From Chrysogorgia sp. JL179-B06 (taxonomy: Eukaryota > Cnidaria > Anthozoa > Scleralcyonacea > Chrysogorgiidae), in contig JAYKKM010000439.1 in the NCBI GenBank assembly GCA_035772405.1, positions 248,001 to 312,000 on the forward strand: a stretch of 64,000 nt of DNA. Reading direction: 5' to 3'. Numbering within the stretch: position 1 is the stretch's first letter; every line of letters starts with the position of its first letter. Below are positions 49,791 to 61,560 of the stretch, in pieces. The position numbers and the translations under genes were made by a program. The notes under the pieces were generated by a model, which worked only from the letters and a program-made list of their open reading frames with translations, ran no database searches and was not told where the DNA came from.

Positions 49791-52487
49791 CATAAAATAA
49801 ATAAGTAAATATATGTGATTACATATTTATAGCTTATTGTCATATATTTACTTATTTCTTTTATGTCAGACACAGGGCCTCATCGAAAAGCACTCCATAC
49901 AGTACGTCATTCCCCAACTTTCATATCTATTTTCCAGTAGGTTGTCGTAAACAACTCACTAAACGTTTTCGACAAATATCTGTCAGTATTTTCTCGACAT
50001 TTTTTCACTTCTTCATCTCGTAAAAATCCTTAAAGTGCCCATCTCACGTTTGGGGATTTTACATATCCATATTTGAGCAAAATCATAATATATCTTGTCA
50101 GCCGAAAATTTCATCATCATGGAGTTTTTCACTGTCAAAGTTACCGGATGTGATCTCACAAGAGGCATTCCAAACCAGTTTTCGTTTGTCACTTGCCACC
50201 TCTATCTGTAGTTATCGAGGCATGCTGATCTAGCCATTCAGAACCTGTGTAGTATCTTTGTTATTTTATAATGATACTTATCTCTCCCTGCAGTATAGGA
50301 ATTTATTTGTAAAACAATTCAGTTGATATATCGTAAAATACAACTTAAAGTGCCTATAAAACAAAAATTAAGTTTCTTATTTAAATGAACTCCGAAAGTT
50401 ATTATAGGAATGGTAATTTAAAGCTCTTTCATATCTCACATCGTTCTTTTAATTGAGATATTTAAACTTATGTTATATGCAAATGAAATAACTATAAGGC
50501 TCCGCTCGAAAATGTATTTTCCACTGGTGTACCCATATACCTTTGCTAACAATATTTAAACAGTTGACCGGTTGTATGTCATTCTCTCTCATGCGTTTCT
50601 CAACGACGTACATGCACCAGTTCAGTAATATGTCAGACACCGAAAGGCGAAGCGTCTCAGACGAATTATCCACAGTCAACAAAGCCACAAAACAACGAAG
50701 GAACAGAGCAAGTATTTTCCATGTTCAAGGACTTTCTCGCATCACAATTAGTTGAGCGATAAATCAAGGATAGACAAAGAAGTAAGTCAATTCAAGCATC
50801 AATTAAAGGGAATAGAAAGCAGTTCGACGTCAACGGTCAACTAGATAGCGTTCTTATAGCATCGCAATCCAAATACCAACCCGCTACACATCTGAAGGCA
50901 CTCTGAGTGAGAGAGAATGCTTGTGGGCTGTACATGCGCAGTCAAGGTCCCAAAAAAGTGATCCCAAAAAATAGTTTTTGCAGCTTGGCTTTCAGCCTTC
51001 TTAGGATTGTCCAAAAGTTGTCCCAAACCTATAACTCAGCGGCAATTTTATCTAAAATAATACGCGCATCGCTCTTCAAACCATGTTAACTAACACAGGC
51101 AGACAACAAGCTTCAATTTGATGCGACAGAGTTATGACGATTTTACAGGAAGATTTCGTTTGCGTATACCGTCATGAGTGAGTCGGTGTCTCTGCGAACT
51201 TAAATTCCAGAAAGTCAAAGAGTTATTGTATTGTACAATACTTCAATTTCAAAACCTTAGGTGAACATTTGGACTTACTGCCTTGAGGAACTCGCTAGTG
51301 GTCCGTATAGTGGACCGTCAATATCGATATATTCCACGACATTTTACGGAAATATTTAAAGGTCCGTAAGGTAATATATAAGGCTAGATTTCGTATTCAA
51401 TTTGGAAACATTGAATCGACGAAAGCGAACCTCAAATATAGCTTAAAGTAATGATTTAGTTGCATACAACTTAGTCTGAGGTGAACAAATTAGGAGGCTT
51501 TCGTAGGTAAACATCTATTTCACTTCTCGTGAAATGCTTAGACTAATTCCTTGTTATTGCTGGCCGCCAGGTTTTATTGATGCTGCGTATATATAGACTA
51601 TATATATGGCCGAAGCCTTGACTTTTGTTTGTGAATAAAATTACAATTTAGCTTACAAACAAACATTGTGTTTTGTTGGACGTTTATCAGGATATTTCTC
51701 AGGAGAATTCATGGCTGTTTTCTTCTTTATTTTTCGGCCTGTATACTGGTGTGAGTTTGTCCATTCTCACAAGAGCCATGTTCGCTCTGATCATGCAACA
51801 TTCTGATCAGACGTTTATATATATACGTGTGTTATCAATGAGAATATATAGACAACTCTATTAAGACTTTCTTCAAAGATCTGACCAAGATTAGCTCAGA
51901 TATTTTGCTACCATGTTTGCTATCCCCCATCAACAAAAATTTCATCTGCCAAAATCTGCTTGAATGTGATTGGCTATTTGTTGATTACAAATACACAAAA
52001 TTCAGTGCACTGCAGTCAACCAATCGAAGTCAACAACCATTTTCTTGTATACAAATCTATTGACACTCAATCCAGGGATTTTCCTCCAAGTGAGAAAAGA
52101 CCCTGCGGGTAGGAGCTGCTGACAAATTGCTACAAAATAAACTCTTCTCACGCTTGAAGGAAAAACCTTGATACAAGGTTGGCCATTTCAGGCAGCACTT
52201 CCTTGCGATAGTAACTCCTAGTTTTATATACAGTTATAGAAATACGGCTTTTAGCCAATCAGAATATACCTTTTCAAAATGTTATTTTATAATAATATTT
52301 ACAACGAATTTCTATTCAACAGTGATATTTTTAAAATTGTGGTATTTTAAAGGTTCTGTGGGAAATTACGGGGGATTTGTCGCTGCTTAGCTGCCCCAAA
52401 ACTTAATTTCATACGCTGTTCACACTATGCATGATAATAATGATTTGCGCACGCTCAAGACACTCCTTGCTTTTCCATTTGGAACGT
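49791..52487. other. Gene-free region
   Basis: A ~28-bp AT-rich inverted repeat (AAATAAGTAAATATATG ... CATATATTTACTTATTT, 49799-49858) sits at the 5' break of the BEL/Pao fragment. No gene, RNA or clear element was recognised in the rest. Confidence 0.45.
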
Positions 52488-55400
52488 TCATAATACTCCG
52501 TGGCTTTGTGTTACATTACCGAGGTTGTTGTGAGAATTAGCAACATCTATATGGTTGGGTCCTCCTAACTGTTTGATACGGATGTCTATGGCATCTTCTT
52601 GATATTGCTTGGCTTGCTGCAGGTCACCCAAGGCTTTGTGTACATTGCCGAGGTTGTTGCAAGAACCAGCAACCTTGACATGGTTGGGTCCTAACTGTTT
52701 GATACGGATGTCTAGGGCATCTTCGTGATATTTCGTGGCTTGCTGCAGGTCATCCAAGGCTGTGTGTACAAGGCCGAGGTTGTTGTAAGACTCAGCAACA
52801 TCAACATGGTTGGGTCCTAACTGTTTTATACGGATGTCTATGGCATCTTCAACATATTTCTTGGCTTGCTGTAGGTCACCAAAGGCTGTGTGTACAAGGC
52901 CGAGGTTGTTGTAAGATTCAGCAACATCAACATGGTTGGGTCCTAACTGTTTGATACGGATGTCTAGGGCATCTTCATAATATTTCTTGGCTTGCTGCAG
53001 GTCGACCAAGGCATTGTGTAGAAGGCCGAAGTTGTTGTAAGATTTTGCAACATCAATATGTTTGGGTCCTAACTGCTTGATACGGATGTCTAGGGCATCT
53101 TCATAATATTTCTTGGCTTGCTGTAGGTCACCAAATGTTTTGTGTACATTGCCGATGTTGTTGTAAGATTTTGCAACATCATCATGTTTGAACTGTAAAA
53201 ACGGAATGGTTATTTCAACTAACAAAAATTGGTTGAAATGTGGATCTGAGACAAACAGTTGCAAATGGTCATAACAACCAATTAATAAATGGTTGACATT
53301 AACCATCTTCTAAACTACCATTGTGAATTGTTGTAACCAATATTGATGGGTGTATATGACCAATTATATTTGCTCATTGAAAAATGGTTAAAGTGTGTTT
53401 TTTAACAATTTTTTATTTGTTGTAGAAATGGTAGTATTAATGCTTCTCAAGCTTTAACGCAAACTTAGAAAAATGTTTCTGAGCCCAAGACGGGGACGTG
53501 CGTATTAGTACACAACGTAACCTTCGCTCTCAGCTGTATCTGAGTGCTTGTAGATCAATGATTAGAGCGTCTAACTGGCTATCAGAATATTGCGGGTTCG
53601 ATTCCCGTCTGGGGATCAAAAACATTTTTTCGAGTTTGCGTTAAAGCTTGAGTAGCAAACAATTTACTATATTATTTATAGTTCTTGTAGAATGTTAATG
53701 ATTTGTTTAAAAATAATTGACATGATTTGCTTTTTGTGTTGGGTCCTAACTGTTTGATACGGATGTCTAGGGCATCTTCATAATATTCTTGGCTTGATGT
53801 AGGTCACCAAAGGCGTTGTGTACACAGTACATTGCCTATAGGCTGTTGTAAGAGTTTGCAACATCAACACTGTGGTTGGGTCCTAACTGTTTGATACGGA
53901 TGTCTAGGGCATCTTCATGATATTTTTTGGCTTGCTGTAGGTCACCAAAGGCTTTGTGTACATTACCGAGGTTGTTGTAGAGAATCAGCAACCATGACAT
54001 GGTTGGATCCTAACTGTTTGATAAGGATGTCTAGGGCATCTTCATGATATTTTTTGGCTTGCTCATGTAGGTCACCCAAGGCTTTTTGTACATTACCAAG
54101 GTTGTTGTAAGAATCGGCAACATCAACATGGTTGGATCCTAACTGTTTGATAAAGATGTCTAGTGCATCTTCATAATATTTTTTGGTTTTCTGTAGGTCA
54201 CCCAAGGCTCAGCAACATCAACATTGTTTGGTCCTAACTGTTTGATAAAAATATTCAGGGCACGTACGTTCATGATACTCTTTGGCTTGCTGTAGGTCAC
54301 CCAAGGCACGGTATATAATTCCCAGTAAATTGAAAATATCTGCAATTTGAACTTCGTTAGGTTCTTTCTGTTCTTCGACAATATTAAGAGCTGCAGTTGT
54401 AAAATTCTTTGAGATACGAAATTCGCCATAGTGGTAAAGGACTGTTGCATAATATTAGAATGGTTGCCAAATTTCAGTGCTTGCAGTATTGTTTTTGTAC
54501 AGGGTTTTGCAGTTCGGAAACATTTTTTTCATGACAGCATAGAATACTTTCAAATGTGGAACTAAAATTCTTTCATCACTACGGTTTTTGAACTGATAAA
54601 ATGATTCAACGGTGAAGTTAAAGCTACTGTCATCCAACGTTCTCTCTTTTGCGTAAATTTTAATTGCATCGTGTACCACGCGGTGCAAGCGAATGGAAGG
54701 ATCTTGACCGGCGTCTGACAGAATTACAGAGCATTTTCGAATTCTGATACCGACTTGCTCTCTATCTTGATCTTTATCTGCAAGAAGGACGTACTTTATT
54801 ACCACTTCAAGGGGCAAAGACTCGTGGGACGCTAACGATAAAAAGCGAAAAGTGTGACGTAAAACTATGTAAGTCTCTGAAGCTTTCTCTACGGCAAGAA
54901 GTACAGCTATCGTCATGGTTTGTGAATAGGCTGGATTAATCTTATGGAGTTCCTCTTCTGTTACTCGTTTTTTCCCTTCATCAAGTTTTTTCAAATAATT
55001 ACGCCAGGAAAATTCTGGTGTAAAATCTCTAACTTCCTTGAGGTAAACTGCGGCGGCAGCTAACGCAAGAGGTTGATAATCTAATACTTCTGCAACTTCC
55101 TCTAACATCGGATCATCTGCATCACCTGCCGTTCCGGAAACATTGGCTAGCAGACGACATGATTCAGTTACCCCCATACCGGGACTTATGGAGACGTGAT
55201 GAGTGAGTGAGGAATTTGGAGGGATGTGGATACTGTCTTGTGTGGTGACTAATATCTGACCATTCCTCCACTCTGAACTTCCTAACTCTGGTAGAAGCGA
55301 GGACAGAAGCTTCAAATCCTCAACATTATCTACGATGACAAGCCAGGACACGTAGTTCTTGACTCTTGTGGTAATCTGTGTTCTCAATTGTCGGATGTTT

Positions 55401-56305
55401 ACTTCTGTTGTTTGGTTAGAATCGAAAATTCTTGCTACGATTGTCTCGTTACAATCTAGACGGCGGGCGAAATCTTGATATGATTCTAGAAGGCTCTCTG
55501 GAGTTCTCGCATTTAACGTCATAACAAAAGTTGACCCACCTTTCATTTGATCTATGTAATAAGTTGTTCCAATTTGTCGGGCTAACTGGGACTTGCCACT
55601 ACCAATAATATTAGGTGTAGCTTACCACTGTTGTTGGTATATTGCTTCTTTAAATCACCAATAATTGCTGATACATTATTATTACGGATGATGACGTCGT
55701 GGGCTGGGTGTCCTGGAAGAACCTGAAAGGAAGTAATGGGCTTTTCCTTGTATAGAAATTTACAAACCAAGCCGCTGGGAATTACAGTCAAAATTAAAAA
55801 GGAAAAAAACATGTTTGACCGGTTTTCTCTTGATCTTGATATCGTCTACCTCTTTAGTCGGAAGTCGAAGAACCAGCAAAGATTGTCGAACCTTTTCTGC
55901 TGCATCTTCAAAATGAAGTTCAGAGTGCTTATTTTTCGGAGCGTGTAGAGTTTCATTTCGTAGCACTCTCAAGTTGTGTAATTCTGCTTTAATGACAGGA
56001 TTTAGATTAGCACCTATGCAGTTGGAAAAAAGGATTGCATCAAAGAGTGCTGTGCAGTCCAATTCTTCTAAATTCCCATTCCTGTATTCATCCAGGTACC
56101 TTTTCGCAGATGGTCTTCCATGTTCCATATTAAACAGCTGTTGCCCGCTTCTAGCAGTGTTGTCCCATGCGCCATGCGTAGTTTGGTAACGGTTGTTCCA
56201 TTCTTGTATAAAGATTGTTCGGAGACCTTCACTTATGGCGGTTTTCAAAATTTTTACCGTGCAGTTGTAGTTTCGTTCTTCGTTATTAACCAAGTATAGA
56301 GGCAT
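52488..56305 (-). pseudogene. HEPN-NB-ARC-TPR (NLR-like) gene, disrupted
   Basis: Minus-strand order: a HEPN domain of DZIP3-like type (56305-~55850) with the RNETLH (Rx4H) motif; a probable intron with acceptor TTCCTTTCAG near 55722; a P-loop GSGKS near 55595 in a shifted frame; NB-ARC motifs LVIVDNV, ILVTTQDS, YQPLALAAAAVYL and LHRVVHDAIK (55546-54458); then TPRs of 42-residue period ([29 protein letters not shown]). An in-frame TAA (54455-54457) and several frameshifts break it. TPRs at 52488-53190 form a clean exon after an acceptor. It could be a pseudogene or contain sequence errors. Such genes act as immune sensors. Confidence 0.75.
53445..53660. repeat. tRNA-like repeat inside inverted arms
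   Basis: A tRNA-like core has a good Pol III B box (GGTTCGATTCC, 53595-53605) and a TAGAGCGTC stretch upstream. On each side are inverted arms (CAAGCTTTAACGCAAACTTAG ... and AGTTTGCGTTAAAGCTTGAG). The anticodon arm does not fold cleanly, so this is not a tRNA gene. It sits between TPR exons of the NLR-like gene. Arm fragments also occur at 38808-38878. Confidence 0.6.
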
Positions 56306-57290
56306 TTTGGTTTGTATATCAGGACGGTACTCGTAAACCTATTTAAGAAGATTATAAAATAAATTTAGTTGGGATTGCTATGCTTAGAATAAAGAAACGT
56401 TTTTCAGGGGCAGAGCAATGGACCTTTAACCCTATATGGCCAAAACCGCAATGCATTGTGGTCGTAGTACACTTCACTTCGATGGCCGCCGCGAGGCGAG
56501 CACATGCCATTAGGGAGAGACCTGCTCCGGCTTCTCATTGGTTGATAAATATAATAACACTGCGATGACGTACTCAGATTTCAAGTCGCTCTCAGATTTC
56601 TAGTCGCTTTGTTTAATACCGCTATCATAATTTGTCACCAGATCATTGATCGCACTTTATATGAATTCGCAATAATAAGGATTAATTTATAACGTAACAA
56701 GGATTTATTTGAAAAAGAACTACCATGAGAAAATATCAGTAATCAGTTTGAAACTATCCATATAGCGACCTTTTTGTATCTAGTATAACACAGATGCCAA
56801 CTACGCAATACACTTCACACTATGCACTAAAGCCTGGTTTCCATACAGTTGTAATTGTTGTAATTGCGTCGGCGACTGTCGCCGATCAAGTCTTACAACA
56901 ATTATAACTCTATGGAAACCGCGTGTTGTAATTGTTGTAATTTAATCGGCGACTGTTGTAGAAGTTGAATCAGGTTAAAGTTCTACAACAATTACAACAG
57001 TCGCCGAGGCGACAACAGTTAATGGCAACATCAATCACCGACAGAAAAGTGTCACATAATGGTAAATAAGCAATCAGCGTCAAGCGTTGCGTTGCCAGGC
57101 AGCCACAGTAACCTCCGATTTAACTGTGCCATATACGTTCAACGTATTTATGATTTAATGAGAAAAGAATAGAAAAAAGTTTAGAAGGTCGAATTCAGTC
57201 GGAGAAGAACAGCACTAACACTCTAACCCAGGTCTACTGCCCGCATGCGCAGTTTAAACATAAATCTGCGATTACCAACCCGCGACGTCC
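56306..57290. other. Gene-free region with repeat copies
   Basis: About 56405-56510 is a diverged copy of the repeat core flanking the Polinton (3010-3160). A fold-back lies at 56826-57010. No gene was found. Confidence 0.5.
56826..57010. repeat. MITE-like fold-back
   Basis: CTGGTTTCCATACAGTTGTA mirrors the segment ending TATGGAAACC near 56921. Variants of TTGTAATTGTTGTAA and GTCGGCGACTGT recur up to 57010, suggesting nested or partial copies. Confidence 0.55.
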
Positions 57291-57309
57291 TGAGTACTGA
57301 GCTACGGAA

Positions 57310-57865
57310 GCCGTTGCCAAGAGCCTAGTCACGAGTTCTGTATATGCCGGGATAAGATTCTGGGTATATTATAGGTAATATTTGGTATTTCACTCGATCA
57401 AACTACATGTTGAAAGGATTCATGGTGAAGGAAAATTTCGAGTGTTGGAATACATACATTTTAAGTAAATACATACATTTTATATATATATATATATATA
57501 TACGTGTAGGTTTGGTCTACGAAATGCAAAGAGTGCTCAACAACATATAGTTAGAGCAAATAATAGATTCTTTTACAGATGAAACAAGCTGTAGCAGACC
57601 AGTTTTGAGGTAAGCGAAAATCTATATATATATATATATATATATAAGTAACTCGTGACTAGGCTCTCGGCAGCCTCCATAGCACAGCTCGCAGGGTCGC
57701 GCGGGTTCAATTCCAGCCAGAAGGCCTTGAAGTTGCATTTTTCGCAACTGGTCCCGGTTGTATATATTCTAACACTCGAAATTTTCCTTCACCATAAATC
57801 CTTACAACATGTAGTTTAATCGAGTGAAATGCCAAAATATTACTTGTAATATATCCAATCAATCT
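57310..57865. repeat. Fold-back pair of SINE-like arms
   Basis: GAGCCTAGTCACGAGTT (~57330-57346) and its inverse at 57650-57670, plus TTTCACTCGAT ... AATTTCGAGTGTT (~57389-57450) and its inverse at 57760-57835, are parts of one repeat in both orientations. The right copy includes a tRNA-like region with B box GGTTCAATTCC (57703-57713). Between them lie (TA)n tracts and the 57501-57625 segment. Confidence 0.65.
57501..57625. repeat. Repeat segment with inverted core
   Basis: This matches 47061-47170, except that the ~50 bases between GATT and AATC are inverted. The core here reads TTTTACAG, then ATGAAACAAGCTGTAGCAGA and further bases to TTTTGAG, then GTAAGC, so it has splice-site-like borders on the plus strand. 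Confidence 0.8.
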
Positions 57866-58318
57866 GATGAATGGTTCGATATTTACCAGACAAGTCTGTA
57901 AATCTAAATACGTCTGAACACCCTTAGAAAATGTTTCATTTGGATTAGTGATTAGGATAGTCATACCCAGTTTACTAATCTCGAAAGAAGATTGATCTGG
58001 ATCGAGAACTGAACTATTGATTACTAACAGACCAACCGTTGGATTATGTGCTCTTACCATCCACAAAATAAAATAATTTTACTATAAAGTATTAAGGAGG
58101 ACCAGAAGACATTTTTCAAATTACTGGGCACAACGATTCGTGACCTGCCTACAGATTTACTGCGACTTTGGTCCCTTATAGTATAGCCTGTGAAATTTTG
58201 CGGGTTTCATTTTCTGCCATCGGCGGACAATAGGTTGCTCGATTCAGCAGTGAACCAGTTCTACTCTGTAGCACTGAACTCTACATAAACTGGAGGACTA
58301 AGTTCTAGTTTTTGGCCG

Positions 58319-58975
58319 AAAGTGATTGAAGCCAAGGTTTCGGGTGAACTAGGGCTCCTCAAAAGAATTAGGAGTAATCACACAGTCCAGGCAGCGGAGA
58401 AAGTATACAAATCTATGATACTTCCGAAATTGGACGACTGTAACTTTATACATGGAATCATTTGCCTCAATCCAGATATAATACTTTGGAACGCCTTCAA
58501 ACAAGAGCTGCTAAGATAATTTTAATGAAAAATGATACACATGCGTGAGGAACTGCTACATCAGCTGGGTTGGAAGTCCCTACAATCTCGTTGTTCTATG
58601 CATCGTGTTATTTTTGTTTTTAAATGTATTAAATTGATTGGTCCAGATATATTTAATCAATATTTTGTGAAATCCTCTCACGCCTATAATACTTGGACTA
58701 CTTACTTCCGAAAGTATAAAGGACAGAAGCTGCAAAGAAAGGATGTTTTTATTCAGGAATTAAAGATTTTAACAGTTTACCAGCAGATGCTAAACAAAAG
58801 TCATCACTGTTACTTTTTAAAACAACATTAGGAAAAATCTTTTAGACGTTTTAAAAGCTGTAAAATAATTGTGCATTGTTACATATCTTAGTTTCCAGGG
58901 CACGCATTGATAACAGCTTTTGCTGATGGGTTTACCCTTGTTAAAGATGTATTTATTATTATTATTATTATTAAA
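58319..58975 (+). pseudogene. LINE 3' fragment (non-LTR retrotransposon)
   Basis: Coding islands LGLLKRIRSN ... AAEKVYKSMILPKLDDCN and ELLHQLGWKSLQSRCSMHR are typical of the C-terminal end of non-LTR reverse transcriptase proteins. A frameshift near 58510 separates them. The fragment ends with a 3' tail of ATT/TTA repeats (58951-58972). It is a 5'-truncated insertion. Confidence 0.75.
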
Positions 58976-59021
58976 CATGGCGGACATGGAGATGGGATTC
59001 ACTAATGTACATGTATGTACA

Positions 59022-59095
59022 GTATGGTTCAGATATTATCAGAAGTGAGGTAGAAAAAGTATGGTTCAGATATTATCAGAAGTGAGGTAGAAAAA
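59022..59095. repeat. 37-bp tandem duplication
   Basis: GTATGGTTCAGATATTATCA and the following 17 bases occur twice in direct succession at the 5' edge of the next LINE fragment. Confidence 0.9.
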
Positions 59096-60350
59096 GCCCT
59101 GCAAGATATGAAAGCAGGAAAAAGTGAAGGCGTAGACGAGATTCCAGCGGAAATGTTACAACAACTTGGTGAAAAAGGAGTTGGTGAATCTGTGCATATT
59201 AATGTATGAGAAAGGTGAGTGGCCGGACGATTTCTTAGAAATCATCATGATCACCATAAAGAAGAAAGCAAATGCCGTAGAATGTAAAGATCACAGAACC
59301 ATAAGTTTAATCGTACATGCCTCAAAAATAATTTTGAAAATTCTCACGAGACGAGTCGAATATAAGGCGAACAGTTTTCTTGGAAATGATCAATTTGGAT
59401 TCAGAAGCAATAGGAATCATGAGAACAATAGGCGAAAGATATCTTGAACATGGCAACGATGTGTATGTTTGCTTCATAGACCATGAGAAGGCCTTCGATA
59501 GAGTAAAATGGATCTACCTCCTTGACGTTCTTGAAAGAATCGGTGTAGATTGGAGAGACCGACGGATGATCACAGCTTTATATATGAACCAGAGTGCAGT
59601 TGTAAGAGTTGGTGATGAGACTACAGATAAATGTACAATTGGTAGAGGAGTGAGACAGGGATGTGCACTGTCACCTGTGCTCTTTAAAGAGCGAGTGTCA
59701 GGGTAGTGCTTGGCGCGCTTGTGTTTTTGTTTTCATACGAATTTTTGTTTTCATACGAATATTGCAGTGCATCGCATCGTTAGAACTATAATTTGCATGT
59801 GAACTCTAGATTTATTTGGGAATATTGAAATTGGAGTCCGATCCTGATTTCGGGGCGTTATGAAGTTAATGTTCAAGACGATTTGAACAGTTGCGGTTCG
59901 CTTGTTTGTGAACCACTGCGGGCCGCCGTTTCTGACGAACAAGCTGGCCCGGATGGCTTTAGTTCCTGAATCTTTGCAAATTCAAATGAACAAAACATCA
60001 GAAGAAACAAAATATATTTCTTTACTAGTCACTCACCAAACACTCCATAACCCGGCCTTCCATGCACGCTTCGGAGGTTAAACGCTCGTAGCAGCTTCTA
60101 TGTATCGAAAAGATTACTATAGTAAATGATTAATTTTACGAAAAATATCACAATAATTGATCACTCAGGTATATTTACTTCTTAGAAAACTTGAAAATGG
60201 ATCATTTATAAGAAGGATTGATCAAATATCGACGGATTCGTTTGTGAACTGAAATAGGCGTCCCATAAAATGGCCGCCAAGAAGAAAACAAGCGCGCAAA
60301 GCACTACCCTGACACTCACTCTTTAACATATATGGAGAGGGTGTAGCCTC
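59096..60350 (+). pseudogene. LINE reverse transcriptase fragment, interrupted by a MITE
   Basis: Islands ALQDMKAGKSEGVDEIPAEM, YEKGEWPDDF, CFIDHEKAFDRVKW and RGVRQGCALSPVLF cover the RT fingers and palm. Frames shift near 59190 and 59420. The MITE 59684-60326 lies between the codons for VLF and the following NIYGE, which continue in frame at 60325. The fragment ends soon after, before the catalytic YADD region. Confidence 0.75.
59684..60326. mobile_element. TTAA MITE, copy B
   Basis: The ends TTAAAGAGCGAGTGTCAGGG and CCCTGACACTCACTCTTTAA are related to copy A at 39332-39839. Removing one TTAA and the element restores an uninterrupted LINE reading frame, which confirms the TTAA duplication. 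Inner sequences differ from copy A in length (643 versus 508 bp). Confidence 0.85.
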
Positions 60351-61560
60351 CTTCGCAGGCATCACCGCGCTCCACTGAACCGAGTTGTTCCAGCCAGGTA
60401 GGGATAGAATAAGCCAGGTTACAAAATAATCCAATATCCTTGGAGTCACGTGACCAGCCTTTACCCGGAAGGATGTCATCTGTTTGCACAGACACAGAAG
60501 ATGATTTTGTAGAGAAAACGCAAGCTGCTGTAGCCTGTAGGACATTTCTTTCGGCGGCTTGAATGAAAACGCATGGCAACCTTCTTGATGAGTTTGTCAG
60601 CCAATTCACTGTTAGGATCTGGACCATTCAGTAAGATCATCATCAGAGCTTCCAACATGTCGTTTTTCATTTGACTTCGTGATCTAGTCTTTATTCGCTT
60701 GATTGCGCTACCACCACGTTCTGGCCATTCATTTGAGACTGGTGCAACAAGAGCTGTCTTTTCTATTGTCACAATGTGACCAAATTCTTCCTGGAACTGG
60801 CCCAAAACTTGACGAAGTACCCACTCTGTTGCTGTATGCTTCAACTTCAGTTTATTCGCGGCAACCTGGTATTTGAAATTAAGCCATTTCTTCATAAGCT
60901 CTATTAGGTGGAATTTAAAAGATCGCCATTGACTGGGTTAGCATAAAACTGAAATAACGTGGATTCTGGATCAGGAGGAAGTGCTCAACGTTGAAGATGG
61001 TGAATGCATCCAGTACATCAAGAGAACTGGTTGGAAATCTGCTGTCAACGTTATTGATTATTGCAGTGATGTATTTGCAAATGTTACTGCGAATCTGCTG
61101 CTCCTCCATTGAAGACATGGCCAAATTACAGCCTTGGAGTCAACCACGTCTTTCTTCAGCTCAGACATAACATAGTCATCTTTGCCGATTTCGCTGATGT
61201 TGGACTTCAGTTTGCTTATGCCTGGAATGATCCTAGAGAAGTTGATAGCTCCGGTTTGGAATGTCTTGCTTAATGCTGAAAGATGTGGGAGAACAGTTTT
61301 GAACATGTACAGCACACCCAGAAACTTGATAAAATCCAACTACTTCTTAAGGAGACCTGTGGCCATCGGCCCTGATGCAGCTGGATCGTCTTTCAAAACA
61401 CGGAGGGCATGGTCGACCAAACCAACATATTCCGTGAATACGGAATCTACAGAAGCACGAAGACTGAGCCACCTTGTTCTCACTGCCCGTTTGACACGTT
61501 TCACGAAGTTCCTCTTTCTTCTTTTGGACACAAGCTTCTGCACCGTCTATTACCAGAGGC
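60351..61560 (-). pseudogene. hAT-like transposase relic (ZNF862/DUF4371-like)
   Basis: The minus strand carries RAVRTRWLSLRASVDSV (61543-61340, ending in a stop), a helical middle part (61339-60915 with a frame change), and the hAT C-terminal dimerisation motif VAPVSNEWPERGGSAIKRIK (60895-60480). The order fits domesticated or relic hAT proteins. Stops and shifts make it a pseudogene. Confidence 0.65.

Noticed and set aside
53530..53612. Functional tRNA gene
   Set aside because: The T arm and B box are good, but the anticodon and acceptor stems do not pair convincingly; a tRNA-derived repeat is more likely.
55590..55625. Very short intron to explain the frame change at the P-loop
   Set aside because: GTAAGC ... 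GGTAG would give an intron of about 27 bases, too short for animal splicing; an indel or sequence error is simpler.
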